This document shows, piece by piece, positions 11,181 through 22,024 of a stretch of DNA of 64,000 bases. This stretch comes from Pictodentalium vernedei (lineage: Eukaryota; Mollusca; Scaphopoda; Dentaliida; Dentaliidae), in assembly GCA_031216915.1 (NCBI GenBank), contig CM062291.1, positions 38,134,484-38,198,483 on the forward strand. The letters run 5' to 3'. Position 1 is the stretch's first letter. The number at the start of each line of letters is the position of its first letter. The notes beneath the pieces are model-generated. The model searched no databases, was not told the origin of the DNA, and was given only the letters and a program-made list of their open reading frames with translations. The translations under genes were made by a program, and so were the position numbers.

Positions 11181-11303
11181 GGCAGTTGTGTATAATTACC
11201 CAGATTTATTATTTTTTTCCTACTGTCCAATTTTAGCGACTCAACTGGTTTATACGTACTCGGTCTTTTCCAATAATAGGGCCCAATAAATTTAGTCCTT
11301 ATA

Positions 11304-11731
11304 CAGTGGAGCCCACTTAATTGGATATCTCTTAATTGTATATCCCTGTTAACTGAATATAATTTTCAAACAAAAAAACATTAACCATACTTTCAGTACA
11401 AATTTGATCTGTTAATTGCATATGGGTTGTAGAGTAAACTCCTGTTAATTGTATATAAATTTTTGTAATATGTCGAAAAATTGCTGTGACACGCACCAGA
11501 TTCCCCTTATTTATCAACCTTTTTGGCCTCATACATCCAATACAGACATTTATTCTATTATATCTTGTTTAACAGAGCTCTATGAGCTCTGTCAAACAAG
11601 ATATAATAGAATAAATGCTCAGTTTACCCCTAGAACACAGGAAACTGACCAAATCCCTGATAATTGTATACTCCTGTTAATTGAATAATTTTCACTGGCA
11701 AAATGGATATTCAATTAAGAGAATTCTACTG
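11304..11731 (+). mobile_element. Tigger/pogo-type MITE, copy 1
   Basis: TA flanks (11302-11303, 11732-11733) with TIRs beginning CAGTGGAGCCCACTTAATTG and CAGTAGAATTCTCTTAATTG, the CAGT start typical of pogo/Tigger elements. An internal palindrome (about 11550-11616) has arms TATATCTTGTTTAACAGAGC around AGCTCTATGAGCT. Copy 2 is at 22829-23245. No transposase remains. Confidence 0.75.
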
Positions 11732-11733
11732 TA

Positions 11734-11990
11734 TCACTTAATCCACCACATTCTAACAGAAAATGAAATTCGTCTTCCACACAGCCATTATTACATAATT
11801 TACACAACCTAGTATTTCTTACACTTCCCACATATCTACCCACCCCAATATTTAATTTGTGTGATGAAATCCGCAACCTAGTAACAAAACATCTTAAATT
11901 AAAAGGTAAATCTTCAGAAAGATAATTTTGGATTCCAAAATTTTCAAAGATATGCTTATAGACACAATATATCCAGGTCTCAGCTCTCAC
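11734..11990 (-). pseudogene. LINE reverse-transcriptase C-terminal relic
   Basis: The reverse frame contains LRISSHKLNIGVGRY and then CKLCNNGCVEDEFHFLLEC. This Cys-Cys-His-Cys pattern near the C-terminus is familiar from jockey/RTE/CR1-group non-LTR retrotransposons. No RT or endonuclease motif is left in this fragment. It abuts the pogo-type MITE at 11304-11731. Confidence 0.7.
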
Positions 11991-12172
11991 ACACTAGAAA
12001 AAGACAGAACTCTCGGTATAGTTTTTGAAAAGGCTGATTTGCACAAGAATGAGACTAACTGCCTCGACAAAAAATGCTTTTTTTATAAGTGAGATTATCA
12101 AATACTGAAATTATAAAATAATTTTTGAAGGTCTAAACTTATCTTATTTATAATACAGAATACAAGTGCACT

Positions 12173-12401
12173 TTATTTATTTATTTATTTATTTATTGTT
12201 GTTTAAGGTCACATACTTCTACACAATGGCTAATCATGACCACAACATGGAGATAAAGTCAAGGTCAGTCAATCGTTTATACCCCATGTTGCCTATTTTA
12301 GAGGACTTGCACCCCAAGCTGGGCCCTATTTTACCAGTGAAACAGAGCTTGTTTACCACAGTAAACAAGAACTGCTTCACTTCCCGGGGTTCCCACGGGG
12401 G
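12173..12401 (-). mobile_element. Retroposed SINE, tail region only
   Basis: An 11-bp target duplication ACAAGTGCACT (12162-12172, 12402-12412) brackets a reverse-oriented (TTTA)n tail and the GTTTAAGGTCACATACTTC tail module. The remainder is an unrelated hairpin-bearing stretch (AGCTTGTTTAC / GTAAACAAG). Either heavily 5'-truncated or a chimeric retrotransposition. Confidence 0.65.
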
Positions 12402-12529
12402 ACAAGTGCACTAAGAGTGCATCCTAAACTAGGAATAAAAAGAAATTCCACACGACATTTTCCCCTTAATGATAACCCCAACTTCTTTCTTTCCAATTTC
12501 TCTGATCAGCATACTAAGCCTCTCCTTTG

Positions 12530-12612
12530 TGTCATCCACACCTCAGTAGACAGCGCCATTCCCCCACCCCCATCCCCACCTCACGTGGGCAATCGAGATT
12601 AAGTTCCACAAG
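12530..12612 (-). mobile_element. SINE body fragment
   Basis: Bases from GACAGCGCCATTCCC through CACGTGGGCAATCGAGATTA match the common SINE body in reverse. No head or tail remains. Confidence 0.6.
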
Positions 12613-12659
12613 GGCACTTTTTTATAGTATGTAGAAAGAATTTCACATCTCGCAGGTAT

Positions 12660-12970
12660 TTAACCCTTTGATCAAACGCAGATGATATTAAAATTATTTT
12701 TTTCTAATTTTTCAAAATATTTCTGCAAAACCATGTCATGTGATCCCCTACATTGGAACGAGCTCGTCGAGCTCGTTCCAATGAGGGGGGTCACATATGA
12801 TTTTGTTGAAATTTTTGTAAAATATTTCTTTCCGAGCTCGACGAGCTCGTTCTAATGAGGGGGGACATATGATATGGTTTTGTAGAAATTTTTGCAAAAT
12901 ATTACTTTCCAACAGCTCAATTTGTAAATTACGCGGGTGAATGCATACGTTTCGTTAGTCAAAGGGTTAA
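12660..12970. mobile_element. piggyBac-like palindromic MITE with a duplicated arm
   Basis: TTAA flanks with CCCTTTGATCAAACG and CGTTAGTCAAAGGG termini. The core is of the AAAACCATGTCATGTGA subtype. Part of the right arm, from GAGCTCGTTCCAATGAGG, is repeated in tandem, so there are two GAGCTCG hairpin apexes (near 12773 and 12842). Confidence 0.75.
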
Positions 12971-13118
12971 ATGAAACACATTCCGAAAGACCAGTATATA
13001 TGTTGCTTATATTGTCTTCGGCTCCATTTTTTAACTCTTTTGGCGCGACAGGCGACTAAAGTCGACAGACGGCAGACCGCGGAAAGGTACTGCAGTAGTC
13101 ATTTTAGCCAACTGTGTG

Positions 13119-13660
13119 TGTCCATTTCCAAGTGCTTTTAATCCCTTTACCCAACGCAGACGACATCAAAATCTATTATTTTAAATACCATTTTTTCAAA
13201 TTTTTCAAAACATTTCAACAAAACCATGTCATGTGACCCCTCGTTGGAAGGGGTCACATGATATGGTTTTGTTGAATTTTTTTAAAAATAATATTTTTTC
13301 AACTGCTGAAGTTGCATATTACGGGGGTGTGGGGGGGGGGGGGGGCAATGCGGCCGATTCGTTGGGTAAAGGGTTGAACAAACATGTGTGTGTCAATTTC
13401 CAAGTGCTTTTAATCCCTTTACCCAACGCAGACGACATCAAAATCTATTATTTTAAATACCATTTTTTCAAATTTTTCAAAACATTTCAACAAAACCATG
13501 TCATGTGACCCCTCGTTGGAAGGGGTCACATGATATGGTTTTGTTGAATTTTTTTAAAAATAATATTTTTTCAACTGCTGAAGTTGCATATTACGGGGGT
13601 GTGGGGGGGGGGGGGGCAATGCGGCCGATTCGTTGGGTAAAGGGTTGAACAAACATGCGT
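13119..13660. repeat. Tandem duplication (272-bp unit) containing a whole MITE
   Basis: Two consecutive copies with a 272-bp offset each contain a piggyBac-like MITE (about 13139-13378 and 13411-13649) plus flanking TTTCCAAGTGCTTTTAATCC. They appear nearly identical, apart from poly-G length. Each MITE has arms AAAACCATGTCATGTGACCC around a short GTTGGAAG centre that has lost the GAGCTC core. Confidence 0.85.
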
Positions 13661-13911
13661 ATTCCTATGTTTCATGCACCATTTATGCCCTATCCATGAA
13701 CAACGATGTCGTCCCTTGAAAGTATAAAGGTGCCATTTAAATATATACAGAAAATCATTTGAAAAACTGTCAATGAGATCATTAGAACATCTTTTAAAAT
13801 AATAACGCTTTAGTTTAACAACCTATACTTTCTGTAAAGTTCCTGATGAATATTTGGCGCTGAGAATTCTGTTTCTCAGATTATTCCGCGCCAAAACAGT
13901 TAAACAAAGAA

Positions 13912-14281
13912 TGGGAGCGCGGTGGCTCAGTGGTAGACTGTTGGACTTCTATGCTAGTGGTCCCGAGTTCGATCCCCGTCCGGGACGACCGCGTTGTGTC
14001 CTTGGGCAAGGCACTTTATCCCGGTTGCCTACACGGGGGAACGATGACGCCGTGTACTAAGGCGTACTGCACGTCGATGGTGCACATGTCTTCAACCGCT
14101 GTAACCCTGCTTGAGCGGAGCTTGAACAGAGTTAGAATGTTGGGGAGCTGACAGTTGCCCGTCGATGCTCGGTGGTTATCTCCATGTACTCCGACTTCCC
14201 CCACCGGTAATAACTGCCACAGTCACGATTAGCCATTGTGCATAAGTATGTGACCTTAAACACCAATAAATAAATAAATAA
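13912..14281 (+). mobile_element. SINE, tRNA head 1, tail a
   Basis: The head has A box TGGCTCAGTGGTAGAC and B box GAGTTCGATCC and ends in the loop-like CCGTCCGGGACGACC. The shared body (CTTGGGCAAGGCACTTTATC, GTACTAAGGCGTACTGCACG) follows. The 3' tail is GTGACCTTAAACACCAATAA plus (AATA)n. Not a functional tRNA: the acceptor stem does not close. Bases 13661-13911 are unassigned. Confidence 0.9.
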
Positions 14282-14705
14282 TAAATTTAAACACGGAAAT
14301 TTCAATTAATGGGGGATCTGTGAAGATTCAGCCCCTTGAGCATAATTTTTATATCGTTTGTGTCCAGCAGGAATCCCACCGGGAATTGTATTGTGTCCGT
14401 ATCGCCTAGCCCTGATGTTCTGCCACCATACGAACTGAGTTAACGAGTTCCGAGATCGATCAAACTTCAGATCGTGGCTGACTTCAGAAAGCTTTAGTTT
14501 TAGGTTTAGTTACGGACACAGCACAAAGCCTGGTGGGGCCCTTGCTTGACAGGGCGATATTATTTGTACATATATTTTTCAGAAAATGTAAACGTTTCCT
14601 TTGACTTTACTTTATATATAATTTTTGTTACTATCCCCGGCGTATATTTTGAAAATGCGTGGATTTTATTTCTGTCCTTATGTCCATATTTATTAAACTC
14701 TTCAT

Positions 14706-15370
14706 CAGTGCTCAAAATAACTTTTTTTCTATGCGTAGCAAAATGCTACACATTTGCAAAAAAATGAATAGCATTTTGTAAAAATTCCATAGCTATTTTT
14801 GTATACCAGAGTTATGTTATGCTGTTTTGTATTAAATTCTTCTAAGTAGATTGAATAGTTTCCATCCATTTCTGGGCATTTCCAAATGATCTACAACACA
14901 TGAAACATTTACTATGTTTTTTTTTAACTGAACTGCCTTTAAGGGTTGCATGGACTTGGATATTTTCAAATGACGTCGTGGTTGTTGAACAGAGTTCTCA
15001 AAATGGAAGTTGGGATTTTTAATTTGATGGGCTTGAAGTTATTTTTAATGGACATTTTATGCAAAATGTTGTAAAAACAGAAAGAATTTCAACCAATAGA
15101 ATTCATCTTACATATGAAGTTGCTAATGATGCTTGATGGAGAGTTAATCAGAGTTATGCCTGGAATGTTTCACAATCAGAAGTAAAGCATCACTGAACCA
15201 GTTTTCAAATTTTCTTTTACATTTTGCGATACAAGATAATCAACTGCAGCCTAATAGGCTGCAGTTGATTATCTTGTATCGCAAAATGCTATACATAATT
15301 GAACATTGTGTAGCTTTTTGCAAGTTTTGCATAGCAAAAAGCGATGCGACACCGCTTATTTTGAGCCCTG
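14706..15370. mobile_element. hAT-like MITE with palindrome
   Basis: Termini CAGTGCTCAAAATAA and TTATTTTGAGCCCTG, with 8-bp flanks CTCTTCAT / CTTTTCAT (one mismatch), fit a hAT target duplication. GCTATGCA/TGCATAGC-type inverted words recur inside, and a palindrome with arms TGCGATACAAGATAATCAAC centres at 15254. No coding capacity. Bases 14282-14705 are unassigned. Confidence 0.7.
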
Positions 15371-15623
15371 CTTTTCATCAATGAAGTCATTTCGTATAAT
15401 TTATTTTACTTGTTAGAACTAGACTTTTACGCAATCCGTCAAAATCATCCCAAACAAAATTAGGCCTAAAAAGTTAAAATCTGTTTCTCAAGCCTTCCCG
15501 CGTGGTCCTTTTGGCTCCCGCATGCTCTCTTTTGTATAACCAATGTATACTTATGGAAACAACATTAAATGGTTTATGTCTGATATTTTATCTAAGTTAA
15601 TAAAATTGATAAATTGGTCCCTT

Positions 15624-15675
15624 GAGTGCAACAGGGCTTTGCAATGCTTTAGCATTGCAAAGCCTTCTTGCACTC
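15624..15675. repeat. Palindrome with 25-bp arms
   Basis: GAGTGCAACAGGGCTTTGCA and its inverse meet at GCATTGC around TTTA-like centre bases. Parent element unknown. The stretch 15676-16242 is AT-rich and holds no gene I can support. Confidence 0.65.
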
Positions 15676-16316
15676 ACTGGACGAAATACACCACCACCCA
15701 TGCTATTCTGTAGATAATGAGGCCTAAAACATAAAACAAACCAAGAACATAAACTTTTAATGGCAAAGAAATAATTACAAAAATAAAAAATAAAATAAAA
15801 AAACACCCGAACACAGGCAATTTAAAAAAAAATGGCCTGAGAAACTGAATATCTACTTTGTGGGGCCTTAATGTCGTTTTAACACTCCGCATACATCGCC
15901 AACTCCTACTTCATCTGATGTTCAGCTTCCCATAACCTTGCTGAACTGAACAGCGCATTTGTGGTACCTCTTGATATTATACAACCCAGGGATTCTTCAG
16001 TCATTTTTCCTGTCGAGTTTTCATTTTTCTTAATGACCTATACTCCCAAATCCCAACGATATTCCCAACCCAAAATATATTTTTCCAACTGAAATGCAAT
16101 GCAGATACATGAAATTAAAATGATGTGCACAGCCTTGTATAACACAGTCAACTCTAGTCGTCCCCACCACACCCCCTCGCCCCCCCCCACCCGCCTAGCC
16201 ACGTGGGAATGTATAGAAATCTGTAAAATCGTGGCTCATAAATACGAGGGGATGTCAAAAAGTTTTGAGCCTAACATAAATAAAGCTGGAATATCGGTAC
16301 AGAACATATTAATTTT

Positions 16317-17264
16317 TTAAACATAGTCCCCTTGTAATTCAATACACTTGTTCCACCTGGTCTGCCAGTCGTTGATGCCGACAGGCCTGGCATTCTGAAA
16401 AATGCAGGAGGGCAAAAAATCGCTCTCCTCGATCAGCTTAGGAGAGCAATTCGCTGTACACAGCATTTTAAGTATCCAGTTGAACAAACTCATTGAAACT
16501 GAAACCAACAGACAACATCAGTGATTTTATTAACTTTACTAAGGTAAAGCGAAATCTCTTAGACATCTAGATGTCTCACTCAACAACCGAACACACACTT
16601 GACAAGACCTGTGTGTGTACCCAGACCTGTTGTCCTAGAAAGTCATACGCCTACCACTACAACCTTCAACCCCCCAAGGTGGTAGTGGTAGGCGTATGAC
16701 TTTCTTGGACAACAGGTCTGCTTGAATCTACAGCCACATCCTGGTGCAAGTGCTTCAAGTGACAGGATGGTAGTAATGGTAGTATATTATAGTGTCAATA
16801 TTCCTTGAATAATTACTCCTCAAACTGTGATGTCAGTTGTTGAACTTGAAACTGACAGAAAAAAAAATAATGCTGTGACCCATTTTGCTTCAAATGATTG
16901 CAACTGTGTTTGGGTATGGTTGCAGCCATTACCTTTTACCACTAAACCACTTTCGAAATGAAATTATGTGATGTTATGTGACTTCGAAGTTAAATTACAT
17001 TTTTGCTTTACAACAAAAATTTAATGTGACCATAATACATGTAATCTCAATCATCCCAGACCAAAATATTTAGGAGGGCAATTTTTCGCTCTCCTTAATT
17101 CTTTCAGGAGGGCAGTAAGGAGAGCTAAAAAATCGCTCTCCTGAAATTGCCAAGCCTGTGCCGAGTCTGTAGAAGTCCATATCGTGGTCCTGTAGCCAAG
17201 CCTCCACAGCAGCTGTAAGTTCCTCATCATCTTGAAATCTTTGACCAAGTAAGTGTTTCTTCAA
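16317..17264 (-). pseudogene. Mariner transposase, C-terminal remnant, interrupted
   Basis: The reverse strand encodes KKHLLGQRFQDDEEL and EAWLQDHDMDFYRLG (17262 to 17165), then after the inserted element INDWQTRWNKCIELQGDYV and a stop (16375 to 16317). These match the tail of mariner-family transposases, where FYR..I..L..RW.KCI...GDY closes the protein. Removing the insert and one 6-bp duplicate restores the frame. The N-terminal DNA-binding region and the first two catalytic Asp positions are absent, so it cannot be active. Confidence 0.85.
16382..17158. mobile_element. 777-bp TIR element inside the mariner frame
   Basis: Target duplication TGCCGA (16376-16381, 17159-17164) and TIRs CAGGCCTGGCA / TGCCAAGCCTG, with subterminal GGAGGGC...ATCGCTCTCC hairpins at both ends. 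A palindrome (16622-16720) has arms of about 44 bp starting CAGACCTGTTGTCC. Superfamily is unclear: CAGG ends suggest hAT but the duplication is 6 bp, not 8. No ORF. Confidence 0.75.
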
Positions 17265-17559
17265 AATTGGTGACTACCATCTCTTTCTAAATTTGAAGAA
17301 ACACTTACGTGGTCAAAGTGACTACCATCTCTTTCCTAATTTGAAAATTTATTTATGTTGAGCTCAAAATATTTTGACATCTCCTCGTATTACAACAAAC
17401 AATTCGAAAATCCATCCTTCGTAAAAAACAACAGAAGCCGGCAAATCGATTTTACAACCTGGCTCTTATTGTCTTTTCGGGGTTTGCAAATAACTTCATC
17501 TCCATTGGAAACTATTGCACCTCCTTCAATGGAACAGAACAGGGGCCAAAACTTTAAAA

Positions 17560-17660
17560 CTTTTACAACTGAATTTTCTAGAATGTTATTTTTTAGTTAT
17601 GACTTTAAGGTGATATATATTAGTAAGGAAACTTTGTTTACTTTAAAACCCTTTGAACTC
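17560..17660. repeat. Repeat family C fragment
   Basis: AAAACTTTTACAACTGAATT and TTCTAGAATG recur at about 26086-26140 (AAAACTTTTACAATTGAATT). Probably the left half of a dispersed repeat whose right half is near 22110-22290. The neighbours 17390-17559 and 17661-17738 hold nothing else recognised. Confidence 0.4.
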
Positions 17661-17738
17661 TAGCGGCCGTTTTTTCCGGCCAGGAACATGATACGTCATA
17701 ATTTCATTATATAGGATGGATGGATGCTAAGTGCATGT

Positions 17739-17812
17739 GTGGGGTAGACCAATCAATATTTCCAACGTGCAGCCCCAAGGCTGCACGTTGAAAATATTAA
17801 TTGGTGTACCCC
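17739..17812. repeat. Palindrome with 36-bp arms
   Basis: GTGGGGTAGACCAATCAATA and its inverse flank CAACGTGCAGCC / GGCTGCACGTTG. A few mismatches. No parent element defined. Confidence 0.65.
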
Positions 17813-18035
17813 AACATAATGAACATGGACTCTTTCGGTTACTGTCATTGAACTAATGTGGAAGATACCACCAGCCTTCAAAGGGTTAAAATTCCCACCT
17901 CTGATATCCCATACTTTTAAATATACACAAATTATACATCAAAATTATAGTTGTGGTGTACAGAATTCGAAAACTATATATGCCATCAACCCACGCGTTA
18001 TTCTCCTGAAATCTTATTTTATTATTAGTTCTGAT

Positions 18036-18388
18036 GGGGGCACGGTGGCTCAGTAGGTAGAGGTGCAGACTGCAAGCCGAGAGTCATCGGTTCGAATCCC
18101 ACCTGCGGCAACCGCGTTGTGTCCTTAGGCAAGACACTTCACCCCCATTGTCCACGTGGGGGCACGGTGACGTTGTGTACTAAGGCGTACTGCACGTCGA
18201 TGGTGCACCTGTCTTCAACCAATGCTAACCCTGCTTGTGTGGTGTTGGTATTGGGAGCTGATAGTTGCTCGCCGTTGCTCGGTGGTTCTCTCCAGGTACT
18301 TCGGCTTCCTCCACCCATAAAACTGTCACGGTCATGGTTAGCCATTATACAGAAATATGTGACCTTAAAAACACCAGTAAATAACTAA
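18036..18388 (+). mobile_element. SINE, tRNA head 2, tail a
   Basis: Perfect 12-bp target duplication ATTAGTTCTGAT (18024-18035, 18389-18400). The head has A box TGGCTCAGTAGGTAGAG and B box GGTTCGAATCCC. Body and GTGACCTTAAAAACACC tail are as in the family. The empty site is visible in the paralogous repeat D at about 56385-56396 (ATCAGTTCTGAT). Confidence 0.92.
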
Positions 18389-18652
18389 ATTAGTTCTGAT
18401 ACGAATACGGCAGCAGACCTCCAGGGACCATTAGTGCCTGCTGTCAACTCAGTGAGTTGATTGCATATATACCAGCTGAAAAAAGAAGGTAAATATTTCA
18501 AATGTGTTATGGATGATTATTTCATTGTTTGGATTTTGATGTTATTTCTTCATTACTGATAAAATTTTGACGAATTTTGTTGTCTTAACACAGACGGCGT
18601 TTGCATGGATAACGTTCAAATGTAGGTACCCTACGTCATTTCCTGATCAAAA

Positions 18653-19757
18653 TCAATAGCGGGTGAGCCCATCATGGGCTTCAGTCGCTGTTCTGACTCT
18701 CCTTACTACTGACCCCATCAAGTTGATTAAGGTCCTTTGTGGTATGTTATTCCACTCCTCGAGGAGGACCTGCGTGAGCTGAGCGAGGTTGTTTGGGATG
18801 CTGACGTGCTTTCTTACCCTCCTGTCCAGCTCGTCCCACAAATGCTTGATCGGTGACAAATCTGGACTGTAGGGTGGCCAATCAAGAACTAACCATTGCT
18901 TTGTTCGAGGAAGTCACGACAAAACCCTAGCAACGTGCGTCCTCGCATTATCCTGCTGCACCGTAATGTAACGCGCATGGATAAGTGGAAGGACGTGAGG
19001 CATGAGGACCTGGTCCCGATATCTTACGACTGTAAGATTGCCCTGGATGACCACGAGAGGTGTTTTCACGCCATGAGAACACCCCCCCCCCTCAAACCGT
19101 AACAGATCCTCCCCCGAATCTGTCGTTTTCAATAACGCACGCGTCCGAATATCGCTCACCTCGACGTCTTTAGCAACGTTGTCTTCCATCTGACCTGTAA
19201 AGCGTGAATCGAGACTCGTCAGTGAATAACACACGTCTCCAGTTGTCCAAGTAAAACCGATTTGTTGCATGCGCCCGCAGCCATTGAAATCGACGTTGAC
19301 GTGCCTGGGTGTAAGTTGCGGACCAACGTAGGGACGTTGTGGCCTTAAATTGAACTCCCACAACCGATTCCTAACTGTCCTTGGACACACTCGGCGACCA
19401 TGAGTGCCTACAACCTGACTCGCCGTCTCCGTCGCCGTCTGAAATCGGTTACGGAGGTGTGAGAGACGTATGACTCTATCTTGACGTGGCGACGTAACGC
19501 GCGGACGTTCGCTCCTGGAACGGTCAGGCTAATCTTCCTGTGACTCTGAGACGCTCTACTAAATGAGCTACCGTTGACTCGTGAAACCCGAATTGCAGGG
19601 CGATGAGACGTTGCGATTGACCCTGCGTAATTAGAGCAATAGCCTTACCCCTATCAACTTCGGACATTCGCGGCATTTTGCTTTTCAATCGAGTTGAAAT
19701 GAAATGTTGTGCAATCGGTGTGTACTGTTCAAAACATCGATTTGGTATGGTTTTCAA
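18653..19757 (-). pseudogene. Tc1-like transposase, dead
   Basis: Reading in reverse: an N-terminal helix-turn-helix (RGKAIALITQGQSQRLIAL then FGFHESTVAHLVERL), a second DNA-binding part (CPRTVRNRLWEFNLRPQRPY), catalytic FTDESRF, then VQQDNARTH, then LSPIKHLWDEL and a C-terminal REGION ending GLTRY. Several frameshifts separate the blocks. The third catalytic acidic residue, Glu in the usual PIEH motif, is Lys here (codon AAG near 18853). Recognisable Tc1 type but certainly inactive. TIRs could not be defined; the element likely lies within 18472-20365. Confidence 0.9.
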
Positions 19758-19865
19758 GCCATAGCACGTCGGAGTGCCCCGGATGCACGCTTTGTCGAAA
19801 AGGCCGTTGAAAGCATATAACGTAGCACGTGGTCATAGGTGACTGAATTTTAACCAAAGCCACTT

Positions 19866-20314
19866 CACGCTAAAAACTAAAGTGTTAAAACCGACACTTT
19901 CAAGGTGTTAAACCCATTCTAACTCTTAGGGTTTTATTTTAACACTCAAAGTGCAATGCTTTAAGCACTGCATTACAATCGTCAGACATCTGAAACTTGA
20001 ATGGATGGCACTTCCCATGTGTCTAGCATTGGTGGTTCTTCCAGAATCGTCCATAATTTGCTTTGCGCTTGGTGGGTACATAATTAAAAGGACACAACGC
20101 AGATGGCGCGGATCAGGCTCGAGAGTTCGAGCCTGATCCGCGTCATCTGCGTTGTTTCCTTTTAAGTGTCGCGACATTACACTTGTCAAGTGGTGTTATT
20201 GTAACACCTGTCAAGTTCTGGGATATCTTCACTTGAACAAAGTGCTAGTTCAGCACTTAGTAAGTGTTAAATACAGCACTTCAAGTGTAGTTTTTAACAC
20301 TTTAGTTTAGCGTG
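19866..20314. mobile_element. MITE with CACGCTAAA termini
   Basis: Termini CACGCTAAAAACTAAAGTG and CACTTTAGTTTAGCGTG, 449 bp in all. Internal GTGTTAAAA/TTTTAACAC words repeat many times. A palindrome at about 20094-20163 has arms GACACAACGCAGATG... around GGCTCGAGAGTTCGAGCC. No clear target duplication and no coding capacity. Confidence 0.65.
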
Positions 20315-20410
20315 TTTACACTGAGGTAGCTATGTGTCGAATTTTACTACATTTGGTCTGTCAGTATATTTTTCGTGTTCTATACATCTCAGCCTTCATT
20401 TTGATGTATA

Positions 20411-22024
20411 CACCTGGAATTTAATTAAGCACCCCTTGAAATGTTTCATGACAGCGAAATTGCTGATTATTACGTTTTAATGATTGCTATGCCTTGCAGT
20501 AAGATTTCATCTAGTGAAACAGGATGTTTCTGGTTGATAGCGTATCCCAAACACATCGCCTCGACCACGTAAAGCATGCTTTCCACGAATGTCACAAGAA
20601 ACACTATCATTCACATGCAATATCTGGGTATAAAACAAGAAAATTTGTCACTTCTTTTATCAATCAATGTTCACATGGCAAGGAGGAGACTGTCAGAGGA
20701 ACTAAGATGGCAAATCGTTGGCATGCATGCAACAGGTATGTCATTCAAAGCTATTGGAAGGCAACTTGGCTATAGTCATTCTGTCATCAGCAGACTTGTC
20801 CGAAAACATCAACAAACCAACGATGTTAAGGACCGACCATGGCCTGGACAACACCAAAAGACATCTCCTCAGGAAGATCGGAGTCTGGCACGCCTCGTTA
20901 GGCGTGAACTCTTTGCTTCAAGTGGGGGCTTGAAACACATTTGGCTTCCCAACAGGCGTTTGTGCAAAAGAACGGTCCGAAACTGTCTCAAAGCACTGGG
21001 TATGAGGTCCAGAAAGGTCACGAAGCGTCCAGCTCTGTCCGATCAGCATCAAAGACGACGTTTGGAGTGGTATATGGCACGACAACATTGAAATCTCAGG
21101 ACGTGAGGAGAGTCCATTGGTCAGACGAGAGTAGGTTCCTGCTTCACGTCACAGATGGTGGCATGAGAGTGTGGGGGTACAGAAATACTGCTTACGTGCC
21201 GAGGAACATCAGACTAACTGTTTCTTATGGTGGAGGATCAGTAATGATCTGGGGATGCCTCTCTCAGGATTGTAAACTTGATATGGTATCTGTACGTGGG
21301 AAGTTCAATGGTCATCAGTACATCCGGGACATTCTCAATCCGGTTGTCTTGCCTCATTTTGACAACCACCCGTTGGCTACTCGCCCTGTATTCATGGACG
21401 ACAGTGCAAAAGTCACATCATTTCCATGCTGTGAGAGCATTCCTTCAGAACAACGCTATTACAACACCACCTTGGCCTGAATGAGCCCCGGTTTGAATCC
21501 CTTAGAACACTGGGACTTTCTTGGACGTCGTGTGCAAGCAAGGGATCTGCCTGTACAGAATTTGACCGATTTGGAAGCTGCATTGAATGAGGAGTGGCAG
21601 CAGTTGCCTCTGGACCGTATCAGAAGGCTCAGTGGTAGCATCAGGAGGAGAGTTCAGGCTGTCATCCGGGCACGTAATGGATACACTCGCTACTGACCAG
21701 ACGTCAGACACTACTGTTGTGTTCAGGAGATCACAAGCTACATTTTGTCAGTAATTACCGGCATTGTTTCATCATGGACCGTTCCAGCACCATACTTGTC
21801 GCGAGAATATTTTTCCATCAAAAACATTAGTGACAGATATGAGTAACTAGCGTCATTAAAATACGGCATATTCATCATTGTGTTGTCTTTCATTTGTCAA
21901 TAGACCATTCTTTCCGCAAACCATCAGGTTTGGCCATCTGAAAGATAGCATGAAAGTAATGACCGCCGTTTCTATTAACACACGTGCGAAAAAAACAGGG
22001 GTTGCTTAATTAAGTTTTCAGGTG
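20411..22024 (+). mobile_element. Tc1-like element with defined TIRs
   Basis: TA flanks (20409-20410, 22025-22026). TIRs CACCTGGAATTTAATTAAGC and (reverse) CACCTGAAAACTTAATTAAG continue to ACCCCTTG / AACCCCTG. It encloses the transposase pseudogene 20675-21696. The flanking repeat D shows where it landed (compare ATGTATAATTTG near 56500). Confidence 0.9.
20675..21696 (+). pseudogene. Tc1-like transposase, frameshifted
   Basis: Blocks in order: RRRLSEELRWQIVGMHATGM and a helix-turn-helix (SFKAIGRQLGYSHSVISRLV), a second HTH (LCKRTVRNCLKALGM), catalytic WSDESRF, VSYGGGSVMIWG, VFMDDSA, and SPGLNPLEHWDFLGRR with the third catalytic Glu intact, ending ARNGYTRY. A TGA replaces Trp near 21089, and there are frame changes before WSDESRF, after the second Asp and before SPGLNP. 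All three catalytic positions are present but in separate frames, so it is inactive yet younger-looking than the copy at 18653-19757. Confidence 0.9.

Larger units (their letters stand above)
16245..17387 (-). mobile_element. Mariner deletion derivative
   Basis: TA flanks (16243-16244, 17388-17389) and TIRs starting CGAGGGGATGTCAAAAAG / CGAGGAGATGTCAAAATA, followed in both by AACATAAATAAA. Only the transposase C-terminus remains. A second transposon (16382-17158) splits it. A palindrome (17239-17321) sits at the internal deletion junction, with one arm made of transposase coding DNA. Non-autonomous; mobility would need transposase from elsewhere. Confidence 0.85.

Noticed and set aside
13914-13990. 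tRNA gene
   Set aside because: A and B boxes are present but the acceptor stem does not close, and the sequence continues into a SINE body. The same applies at 18036, 24892, 31384 and 33301.
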